Assembly (NCBI GenBank): GCA_015680685.1
Contig: MNCI01019023.1
Span: forward strand, 23,087 to 51,488
Source: Gnetum montanum
Lineage: Eukaryota; Streptophyta; Gnetopsida; Gnetales; Gnetaceae
Direction: 5' to 3'
DNA: 28,402 nt
Made by a program: the position numbers and the translations under genes. Each line of letters starts with the position of its first letter. The stretch's first letter is position 1. Positions 19,514 to 28,402 of this stretch are shown here, in pieces. Below the pieces are notes generated by a model. That model was not told where the DNA came from. It saw only the letters and a program-made list of their open reading frames with translations, and ran no database searches.

Positions 19514-20784
19514 ACTTGTAATACTCTACTAACCAGGCTTAGGCTACAAAGGCATTATTTAGATAAAAAGTGTGAAAAGGAAAATGTTGTAGAATAAAAA
19601 TTGAATTGATGCTAAGAAAATTAGAATGACAAAGTAGTAGGTATCCATGAAATAGATACATAGGAGTAGTAAAAATACCTCAAAAGATAAAACATTATAA
19701 AACAATACAATGAAAATAGCCCCATGCGTACAAAACCTAACTTGTACACTTAGAAAAGTAGGACATATCCCTATTACCCAAACTAAAAATTAGAATAAAG
19801 TGCTAGAAATGTTACAATAAGAAATAAATACATAAATAATATAACATAATGCTAAATTAACAATTACATCAAAAAGGGCATTTGGCTTTAATGTTGAATA
19901 CAATTAGCTAATTTTCACTAAATGCAATGTAATTAAAGATCAAATCAAATGTGGACTACAACATGACAAGTAATGAATAATACACATTCTCACATAAAAT
20001 AACAAATTCAAAAATCCCAATTGAACATTACATCATAGAATCACAACTTAAACTAGAAAGAGAATGAAAAAAAATTAATTAAAAGGTAAAAAAATTTAGT
20101 CATCAATTGGCTTCTCTAATTCCTTCTTATGAAAACTAACATACTCACTAGGAAACCATAGAAAAACCAAGGGAATAAGTTCTAAGACTGAGTTAAGAAA
20201 GTAACTGAAAAAAAATACTCCCTTATGGATTTGGTTAGAGGTATTAAGTAGCTAGATAATCATGTACATGGGATAGTTGTAATAGAAGCTAGTCAAACAA
20301 GCCCAATAGAAAATACAAAGAGAATAATAATAATAATAATAACAAAAATTAGATAAATAATTAAAAAATTAATTGAAACTCCACCACCACCTACTAACCA
20401 TCAAATAAATTTAAGAAATAAAGTGTACTTATCGAAATATGCTTTTTGCGTAAGTACTTAGCTCATCACCATGATATGTTTCATACATAATCACTTCAAC
20501 TTAGGTGACACTCACTATGATATCCATAAGTGTCTAGCTCATGACTAAGATATGATTCCTACATAGTCACCACAAATTATTAATGTTATTACCAACTAGA
20601 ATTTAAAGTTGAATGATCAAATGTAAAATCTAAAGAAATAAACAAATTTCTAGGTGATGGTGAAACAAATTCAAATACTAGATGAATTCAAATAGTTCAA
20701 AGACCAAGAATGGAATTGTCAAAGTTTTGAAGGTTAAACTAAGAAAAGACTAAAATGTGTGTTTTGATGAAGATTTGAAAATGC

Positions 20785-20808
20785 AAAAAAAAAAAAAAAA
20801 AAAAAAAA
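20785..20808 (+). repeat. Poly(A) run, 24 bases
   Basis: Twenty-four A in a row inside the chromovirus LTR. The left copy has GGAGAAAAAATAGCAAAAATG at the same place, so the run grew by slippage and is not a retroposon tail. Confidence 0.9.
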
Positions 20809-20926
20809 CCAAAAATTGAAGCTAAGTTGCTAGAGGTCAACTGAAAATACTAAAAATGTTACATTATTGATAACATGCCATAAATGTAGTAGGTATGTGC
20901 ATTTATATAGGTGTGACTAGACATTG

Positions 20927-20982
20927 TGTCAATGCATCTACGTTGATGCATCAAACCATGCATCAATGGGAATGCATTGACA
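20927..20982. repeat. Nested inverted repeats with ATGCAT cores
   Basis: TGTCAATGCAT (20927-20937) is inverted at 20972-20982. Inside are TTGATGCATCAA (20943-20954) and ATGCATCAA at 20958. The left LTR copy lacks this part. Confidence 0.7.
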
Positions 20983-21255
20983 TGGCTATGTTGACGGGGC
21001 TGTGTCAATACATATCAATGTAGCTAGTTGATTGATTCATTAATTATCATTGATTTTTATTTTAGGTTTTCACACATTTTGGAAATAATATAGTTTTTTA
21101 TTGTATTCTTAATTTTCAATTACCTAAAGGCTAGGGGTTAGTTTACAAAAGTTGCTTGATTTTTCATGTAGCATCTAAAAATGATATCATTTGTTCATCA
21201 TGACCTTGTGATGGGATTGTAATGGACAAAGAAGATATTCTTTCCAGCACTGAGA

Positions 21256-21795
21256 TTAGTTTACGCTTTACTATTAGGACTTTACTTTTAATTCAATTTA
21301 CATTCATGGTTTTAATTAATTAATGTAATTAACCATAAATTCATAAGTATGACCACTTTGAGCATGATGTATTGTGCTTGGTAATCCTAGTAGTGGATAT
21401 TTGGTATGCCTAGTAATAGCCACTTGGTAATCCAATAGCATTAATATCATTTTAGGATGTATATAGCAAGTGGGAATGGTTACTTTATGTTAGGATTATT
21501 AGTTACTATATTAGCTGATTAGTGAGATAGTTAATTATTAAATCACCATGGATCCACTCAGCCATTAGGATAAAAAAAATACTTATAAAAATATACATCA
21601 TATGCCTTAACTCACATTTAACCATACATACCATTAACACAAGTGTAAATTAGGAAGATAAAGATCATACAACCCTTTGATTCATAGTTTAATACTATAG
21701 GCAACTTAGGAACTAAGTCTACAAAATTTAATTGGATCACTAGTGAACGCTTGTAATTCATATGCTTGGGTGTAGGAGATGCTTGCTACTCATCA
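21256..21795 (+). repeat. LTR of the second Athila-like element
   Basis: From about 21300 it follows the first element's U5: ATGACCACTT, three TGGTA(A/T)xCC units at 21379-21448, TTTAGGATGT, AACCATA and GGTGTAGG(A/G) blocks, ending CTACTCATCA at 21795. No TATA box corresponding to 2797 is seen, so the U3 end is truncated or too diverged; the start coordinate is a guess. Confidence 0.65.
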
Positions 21796-21796
21796 T

Positions 21797-21814
21797 TCGC
21801 ATTGTTATCAGGGA
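21797..21814 (+). other. Primer-binding site, tRNA-Asp type, decayed
   Basis: TCGCATTGTTATCAGGGA agrees with TGGCGCCGTTGCCGGGGA at 11 of 18 bases; six of the seven differences are C-to-T or G-to-A. It stands two bases after the LTR end, as in the first element. Confidence 0.65.
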
Positions 21815-21967
21815 CTTGGGTTAGCTAAGAGTGCTGACTAGTAATAGGCTATGAATTTATATAAAGACATTGTAAAGATAAAATAATAACAACCCACTAT
21901 CATCTAATCATGGAAATAGTCAAAGAATTAAAATATCAAAGGCATACTATTTTTATATATAAATAAT

Positions 21968-22735
21968 ATAGCTTCTTCTCATAGGAATGAATCTCCACCA
22001 AACATAGGGGAATCTAACCAGTGATAGAAAGTACTAAAGAAGCCTCAATAATTGAGGGTTGTCTATGCTCATCTAGATCCTTATAATTCACATTTCACTT
22101 TTTTCCTTCATCAAGATGAACAAACATGTTGGAGGGACATGGAAGACAACACTGTGTTGCCTCTTAATTAATCCATTCCTACAATGTTGATGGCCAATTT
22201 TATCAAATTTTGCATCGTAAATCTCAATGTGGAATATGAGTTCTTAGGCCACACCTACTGGGACTATCATCCTATAGATTCCCAACGTAAGAAAGAACAG
22301 CACATGGAAGCACACTATGAGGTCTATGAAGGAAAAAGGGTCTCAAAATCATTATTCTTACAGCAGCATAAAGAGGGTAAGGACTTCTTTTCTAGGGCCA
22401 ATCCCAATATATAGATTCTCCTCATTTCCTTGGAAAGGACACCTTTCACCAATATTTACAGTTAACTTTGGAAAACCTATTTGAGGGAAAGATAGGGTTT
22501 CAAGACCAAGGAGTCTCAAAGGGTAGAAATCCTAGTCATTTGTCTAAAGGTAAGAAGAATGATAAGGAGTAATAAATAGAGAGAGAAAAAAGGATTGGGA
22601 TAGGGATTAGAGGAGAAGGACTATTAGGCACCATTCTCCTAGTTCTTTTTCTTAATCCTCATCATCCTCTTCATCATCCAACTTTAATAAGAGGAGCTGG
22701 AATCAAGGAAAAAGAAGTTGTAACAATGTTACCCC
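21968..22735 (+). pseudogene. Athila-like gag, second copy, truncated
   Basis: The start codon place reads ATA (21968-21970), where the first element has ATG. The next codons, ASSHRNESPP, match MSSSQRSNSPS. VVYAHLDPY, FLHQDEQ, RDMEDNTVL and SIPTML match the first copy. An open stretch 22184-22414 reads YEVYEGKRVSKSLFLQQHKEGKDFF, homologous to the ESMKGKR...LLYQKDGGEPFF region. A Ser-rich tail (about 22640-22680) corresponds to the SASPSSSSPSSSS run of the first copy. Homology ends at about 22735, before the RNA-binding core, so this gag is truncated as well as stop-ridden. Confidence 0.75.
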
Positions 22736-23267
22736 GACATTGCCTGGCATCCCAAGGAATTCACGAAGATCCAATGGACTTGGGGTGGAAGATCAAGGGA
22801 ATATGCCTCAAGCAAGCAAGCATCTCATGAGTGAGTGCAAGCATAAGCATAGCTTCTTAATGTACATGACCACGCACCTCATGGAGGGAAACCAACTCCA
22901 AAATGAGGACCAAGAAAACAAGCACACATACAACCTTATAGACAACATCGATGAGAGGGGAGATGGTGCACCTACAAGGGAAGGTTCCTCACCCCCAGAT
23001 CCCTCATGATCTAGTACAAAGTGTGGCCTGGCACCTCACCAAAACTATCCAGTCTTGGCTGCCTACATATCTACGACTATCGTAGAATTAGGGCCATGTA
23101 GTTCTTCGCAGAGAAGAGGGGAATGAAGAGGACTTAGAAAAGAGAGTTTCAATAGGAGGGTGTCTTGTTGCTATCTTGGTACCACCAAGCTAGGGTGGGT
23201 TTTCTAACACTTGAGAGTCACCCGAGGGTGCGTCAGAGTGTTCCATGACCCCCGAACCATGGGAAGA

Positions 23268-23299
23268 GTCCAAGAGAACCACTGTCCAAGAGAACCACC
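23268..23299 (+). repeat. 16-base tandem duplication
   Basis: GTCCAAGAGAACCACT (23268-23283) is followed directly by GTCCAAGAGAACCACC (23284-23299). One base differs, so the duplication is recent relative to the surrounding decay. Confidence 0.9.
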
Positions 23300-23839
23300 A
23301 CTCTGAGACATCTCTCACAATCCTCCCCCACACAAAGAAGCAACATCCTTGGAGCGGAGCCTAGGATAGCTTCGAGTGTACACTTCTAAATGGGTTTGGA
23401 ACTCCGTCAATTCTAGGGATCTGTCAACTTCTTAGACGCCAGGCTTGAAGGAAGGTACCAACCCCAACACCTGATGCATCCTTCCATCCAATGCCTTGCA
23501 TGAAACGCAAGGGAAATTGGAGGAAGCCCAAAGACTTCCCTTCTCTATACGAGTGGGAGAGTCCAACCCAAAGGGCCAATGTCTCTAAGGCGTCCCCTTG
23601 ATCCATCCCTTCTGAGGGTCTAGAGATATATCTACTTGTGTAAGCCCACACTTATGCATGAAGACAGCTCCTCTTCCACAAGTTCCATCGAGTTCCTCTG
23701 TGAATGACATCTTAGCAACCATTGATTTTTTTGAGGGATCACTAGGGCCACTACCCATGGTGAGGGACTTGGGAACATCAGACCGAGAGGGAGGACATGC
23801 TCCAAAGAGCCATGTCTCTGCAAGCAACTCATGCTCACC

Positions 23840-23905
23840 AGAACTCCATGTTTTGATACTCACATCAAGATCAGAACTCCATGTTCTACTACTCGCATCG
23901 AGACC
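23840..23905. repeat. 33-base tandem duplication
   Basis: Units 23840-23872 and 23873-23905 both start AGAACTCCATGTT and differ at six of 33 positions. On minus the unit is exactly 11 codons and gives a repeated TWSS-type peptide within the 107-codon frame 23908-23585. Whether that frame was ever translated is unknown. Confidence 0.85.
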
Positions 23906-26900
23906 CATGGGGTCTTACTAGTGCAACCATCTAAGCACTGATTCCCCACATGCATCGGTACCATGCGCATTCTTGTTTTCTCATCATGTTTGTTCAAGCT
24001 AGTATGAAGGGAGTCAAGCATGTTCTCCCTTAAAAACAAGGTACAAGAGCAGATCTTTTGAGCTTGACCTTGCTGTATGCAGACACCAGCATTGCATATC
24101 TCAAATCAGCTTTCATCATTCCATAGTATTCCAACAAGAGAGAAGATCCAAAAATCTGTTTGGAAACTTCTCTAGGAGGCTAACATACAACAAGCCCCAA
24201 CTATCATCAACACCTCTTGTGATTGTCCAACATTGAGAATGCCTGCTCAAATGTTAGAACAAGGGAGGGTCAATTGGGTAGCCAACCCCATGCCAATCCT
24301 CCATCACCTGTCTCATATCAGTCGTAAGCACATCATCGAATGCAACCATAATATCCCATTCATGGAGAAGGATCACCCACATTTGCCACATGCAAGCTAT
24401 CCATCAACTCCCAGTTATGGGACAAGCACCATTTTCTGAACACAAGGTCCAGGAATGATTATAGAGTCACTTCAGAGAGTAACCAAATCATGAATTCTCC
24501 AAGGAACACCAACATTCTCAAAATTTGCATTTCCCCTCTATATCAAGAATGATTGCCAGTCTCATAATTCAACACCTTTCATTAGATTTTGCAGTTGCAA
24601 GAAGGATCCTCTTTGGGAGGTTTTTTCCATAGGTAAGTATAGTAGCCCAACTACACCTTACCCATCATACACACCCAAGTAGTCAATATAGCCAATAGAA
24701 CCATATCTGGGAACTGTCACTAGCTAAGGGAAGACATGGGTTCACAAGTCTTACCCAATTTCAATTTTCCCCTTGAGATCAACTCGAGACACCAAGCAAT
24801 TCATCCCTTTGATCAAGAGGGATTTTTGTTTCATCTTGGGAGATCTGGGTTTTTGTTTCATACATCCCAGTCAAGCCCATTTACATCAATTTGTGGTGGA
24901 CAAGGCCGCACCACTACCTATTATCACTCAACCCAAACAACAAACACAAGTCAGCAACAACATCTTGCCCATAGGAGGACCAGGTCCTTAAGATAGTTTT
25001 ACATGGAATGGGCTTTCATGAACATCATTTACAACTCAAACACAACGATTCATCCCCAAAGGGTTTACAATAAGGATGGTCTACCAAAGAATCCCAACTA
25101 GGAAGTTCCTCTGAAGCTCCCAAAACTGAGTACACAATATCATGCCTTGCTTACATGAAGAGCAATATGTATCTTTAATTTACATCAACAACACGGCCTC
25201 ACAAAGGAGGTTTCATGAATTTCACTAGGGTACACCATTCTGTCTCTAAGAACAAGCCCCATGAGTTCATGAACATGGGGCCATAGCTAGGAACAAGTCC
25301 CAAACATCAACTACTTATAGGGGACAACCGTCTCAATACCACCTGCCTTATTATTTCAGGAACTGAAGAGGGCATCCATTGAGATGAATAATGATCCCTC
25401 ATAAAATTAAGAATTCACCAAGTAATATCATGGTCAACTCTGCTATCCCACTAGGGAGGTGAGAACACCAACATGAATTAACATCACACTAGAGACATGG
25501 GACAATACATCAGCAAGGGACTGTGTAATACATTAGTGTACATAAGGGACAGAGTACATGAGACAATTTAGCAAGACACCATAGCCTATTAGGCACAATG
25601 ATTCCCCTATCATGGAATCACACCATAGACCATGAAGGTGCCAATCAGTCCCAATCTATGAGAGTGCATCATAGCTCTCCAAAGCACCAAAAGCAATTTG
25701 TCACGAGAGCCCACCAACATGCACAACTCATTAGAAGCCCCCAATCACAAGAGCATTGGCTTAGGTGTTTTGAGCACATTCAAGCCCACCAAGCAAGGCC
25801 ACTGAGAGAAATCACAATTTCTGTATCTGTAACATCATTTATTCAAGGATGGACCACCATCTCAACGTTTGGACTACTACTCCACGATTGCTTCGAACAT
25901 GAAAAAGCAAGTCTAGGTGCCAATACCCAGAACTTGACTCAAATCCATTGCTAGACATCATATTGATTTGAATTTCAATCACCATCGATCATCTGTGGAC
26001 AAGATCTTTTCCAGTCTAGTAGCACAAGAGAATATGTTCCCAAGATTTGTCCTATCTCAAGGACTTTCACCAAGCACACACCATCGAGGCATGCCAACAT
26101 CATTAAGAACACATGGCACAAGTTGACGAGCATAATGGGCAAGGACATGCCCTGGTCCATTCATTACAACACTGTACCCAACTGAAGAGTTTCTCATGAG
26201 GTTTTTAGTAGGATTACATCAAGGCACAATGGCCATTTACAACATGTAGCAAGGGTGCTTTAAAACAAGCACAAGGAAAACACCATACATCAAGCTTGGC
26301 CTTGTCACAGTGTGTGGCATAGGCCTACAACCAGGAGACAACTAAGTCAAATATGCAATACATCCAGCACTTTTGAGTGCATACAATCAAATTAAGAATA
26401 TTACAAGGATACATTTCACACACCCAAGGATAGGATTACATTCATATATGGGAACATACATGGTATTTGGGAATGTTACCCAAGCCTAAAAGGCTATAGG
26501 ACAACTACCCAAGCCCATCCTAGGCTAGAGGTTTTAAGCCACCAAGAGCATACCATGAAGAACTATGTTGTTTTGAGAAAAACCTATCTCTGTCACGAAG
26601 CATAAATGATCATCTATCATTGCACCATTGTCTCAAAAGATACATGATCTACCATTTCACTGAACTCATTGCACAGGTAACATCGAATGAAAATGATTTG
26701 AGACACGAATGCAACGATCGAATAATGAAACACACCAATTGAGTATCTACCATCCTGCCCTAGTGGGACCTCATTGCATTGGCCACTCCTGGGCCATCAG
26801 TATCTGGCATGGCCAAGGATATCATTTCATGCCATCTACTAGCCCAATATCTGTAGGGTCTGGGATAGATCACCATCCTTTGTTAGTGCTCCCCCAGAAC

Positions 26901-28139
26901 TAAGAGGCAAACAAATCATGATGTACCTATTGATCCATCATAGCCAAGGTATTGATAAATCCACAACCCAATGTTGGGATTCTAAGACTAAATAATCTAT
27001 TCATGAAGGTCTCAAGAGCAGATATCTTCCCATAGACATAGTGCTCACAGAATCAACTGAGGTCACCACTGGCTGCATCATTGTACCATGCTACCTACAA
27101 ACACTGAGATGCAAGCTCAGAAACATAGAAGTTAGTAGGAACATGATTAGCACATCAACCTCATACACAACTATCAAGCATGATCATATAACAAGGTCAT
27201 ATCACTATTGCACATCTTAAAAAATTAAGACCTCAACAACATGCATAGAGATCAATCATGCAAAACATTGATGAATGAATTACATCCCCACTTGAACAAA
27301 AAATTTCATCACGAGGCACACCAAGAGAGAGATAGCACACTCTCAGAATTTCAAGATTCATACACAACAATCATTCCTAGCAACTAACACTGGCCTCAAC
27401 TAGGACCAAAATCTCAACACAATCGTATGAGTCATGGGCAATAGACAATCATCATCTCAACCCAAAATAAGATGGAAGACCAAGGTCTATCCAACAACAA
27501 GTCTACATCAAACCAATTCTCGCAATAATGAGAAACATCACGAAGGATGCATTCACAAGAAGACTCTCATCAAAAGAGGTGCGGTCTTAACAAGAACCAA
27601 CAATAGGATGACCCACACCAATAGTCTTCGAATCAGAGTGACCAAGAAATGTCACCAATCAAAATAGTGATGCCACAAGCCCAAGGGCAACACCACCAGC
27701 TCAACAAAGGAGCACAACTCGCAAGGATCAACAATAAGGGCAATCATGCCTCATGCATAAGAAGTTGTCAAACAAGACAACAACCATTTGGCTTTGGGAT
27801 GACCCAAACAACCACCGCATCCTCAACGTTCCCAATAATAAGTCATCATATCGCGTAAAACTGTAAGCCTTGCATTACGAACGATAGAAATGACCAACAT
27901 AACATGCATGCAGAATTTGAACGCGCAACCAAGAAGACACGCATACACAAATAGACCAACATACAATCGAAGCACGAATGTACAAAGTCTACCAACAACG
28001 GTCTTAGTCCACCTAGAACAAGGCTCACTAAGAGCACATGTCCAAAGGACCTCCATCATGAGGTACCTGGGAACCATCTTGTCCCAATTTGTATTTTCCC
28101 ATACTCACTGTATCTAGGGTGAGTGGGAGTGCCAAGTGT

Positions 28140-28155
28140 TGGCGACCGTTTGGGA
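28140..28155 (+). other. Possible primer-binding site, tRNA-Arg type
   Basis: TGGCGACCGTTTGGGA resembles TGGCGACTCCGCTGGGGA, the tRNA-Arg-type site used by Ogre/Tat elements, with a two-base gap and two mismatches. A TGTTGGC / GCCAACA inverted repeat (28137-28143, 28163-28169) surrounds it. No clear ...CA LTR end stands right before it, so this is tentative. Confidence 0.35.
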
Positions 28156-28402
28156 CGCGACTGCCAACAAGTGTCCTCGAATAGGATTTAGGTGCCTGCT
28201 GGTCTCTGGCAACACCAAGGCCTAGATACCTCTAAATAAACTCAGTAGTTAATGTGAGTATGTGTGTGTGCTGTTGTGGCGTGCGGTTGTGAGAAATGTA
28301 ACGATTGCGTTGCGTGTAAACTACAAATGACTTACTTTAAAGAGATTCAGCCAACTTTGCCAAGTACTGTGAATTGTTGAAAATTTCCTATTTTGTTCAA
28401 CT
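28156..28402. other. CpG-containing right end, no gene recognised
   Basis: Mixed-composition DNA with a TG-rich stretch (28257-28290) and several CpG sites (GCGTGCGG, AACGATTGCGTTGCGT). If 28140 is a primer site, this would be the 5' leader of an element continuing past the window. No ORF is visible. Confidence 0.3.

Larger units (their letters stand above)
2196..21245 (-). mobile_element. Tekay/Del-type Ty3/gypsy chromovirus (nested, decayed)
   Basis: The element reads on minus. From right to left it has LTR (19517-21245, cut at its right end), primer site, gag with two zinc knuckles, protease, RT, RNase H, integrase with chromodomain-like tail, purine tract, and the second LTR (12320-14303 plus 2196-2716). 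Both inner LTR edges carry the TGTAATAC / GTATTACA termini usual for plant chromoviruses. It is the oldest host layer here. An Athila-like element splits its left LTR, another ends the visible right LTR, and a 0.9-kb insertion breaks its RT. Order of domains and C-terminal integrase features support the Tekay/Del group rather than Athila. Confidence 0.8.
19517..21245 (-). repeat. Chromovirus LTR, right copy
   Basis: It begins TGTAATAC at 19517 next to the primer site and matches the left LTR at 2196-2716 and 12320-12735 in order, with no Athila insertion. It therefore shows the empty site. It holds an (AAT)n run at 20323-20342 and a stretch of about 170 bases near 20880-21050 absent from the left copy. 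The match ends at about 21245, where another element begins. On minus this would be the 5' LTR, carrying the element promoter. Confidence 0.75.
21246..22735 (+). mobile_element. Second Athila-like element, 5' fragment
   Basis: It carries an LTR, a tRNA-Asp-type primer site and the first part of gag, all alignable with the element at 2717. The LTR start is unclear, and the gag stops at about 22735 where unrelated GC-richer DNA begins. It inserted into or replaced the outer part of the chromovirus right LTR. It is a distinct, diverged family member, not a duplicate of the first. Confidence 0.75.
22736..28139. other. Strand-skewed, unassigned region; possible very long LTR
   Basis: I recognise no protein domain, RNA gene or known repeat in these 5.4 kb. 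The + strand is rich in A and C: bases 27661-27720 have 25 A, 5 T, 19 C and 11 G. Open frames are short and in both directions (longest about 118 codons at 25598-25954 on + and 107 codons at 23585-23908 on minus), none with a known motif. The region begins where the second Athila-like gag ends and stops at a possible primer site, so it could be one long LTR of an Ogre/Tat-like element. No second copy is in the window to prove that. Confidence 0.35.

Noticed and set aside
20785-20808. Poly(A) run as the tail of a retroposed gene
   Set aside because: The sequence on both sides aligns with the other LTR copy, so nothing was inserted there.
27823-28077. 84-codon minus frame with Cys and hydrophobic runs
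   Set aside because: Two overlapping frames are open here because of base skew; no motif, and no support for a membrane protein.
1-28402. tRNA, rRNA or CRISPR features
   Set aside because: No cloverleaf-type boxes, rRNA cores or regularly spaced repeats were seen on reading both strands.

Overview
This window looks like nuclear DNA of a seed plant with a large, repeat-filled genome; a gymnosperm is possible but not shown. The evidence is a stack of decayed plant retrotransposons: a plant-type LINE, two Athila-like Ty3/gypsy elements with tRNA-Asp-type primer sites, and a Tekay/Del-type chromovirus. There is also a short CCCTAAA (plant telomere-type) run. I see no intact host gene, tRNA, rRNA or CRISPR array. 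Every recognisable coding stretch is a pseudogene full of stops and frameshifts, many of them the C-to-T / G-to-A kind expected of long-methylated DNA.

Layout. 1-2195: 3' half of a LINE on + (reverse transcriptase core, RNase-H-like/zinc-binding tail, AT-rich 3' end). 2196-2716 and 12320-14303: one long LTR of a minus-strand chromovirus, split by an Athila-like element. 2717-12319: that Athila-like element on +, nearly complete (5' LTR, primer site, gag, protease, RT/RNase H, integrase, a 1.6-kb 3' spacer holding a promoter-like patch and a relic reading frame, purine tract, 3' LTR). 14304-19516: chromovirus interior on minus (integrase with chromodomain-like tail, RNase H, RT, protease, gag, tRNA-iMet-type primer site). 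Its RT is broken by a roughly 0.9-kb insertion at about 16263-17165. 19517-21245: the other chromovirus LTR, which shows the uninterrupted sequence of the site where the first Athila-like element landed. 21246-22735: a second Athila-like element, cut off inside gag. 22736-28402: GC-richer DNA with a strong A and C excess on +, no recognisable protein domain, and near its right end a possible primer-binding site. It may be a very long LTR of an Ogre/Tat-like element that continues past the window, but this is inference.

History and function. The chromovirus came first; its LTRs were later hit by the two Athila-like elements (and probably by the LINE), and its RT by another insertion. None of these elements can now make its own proteins. 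The most unusual points are a long palindrome flanked by two frame changes in the Athila RNase H, promoter-like patches where element biology does not require them, AGATGTCT/AGACATCT arrays in two separate segments, and the unassigned strand-skewed block at the right.
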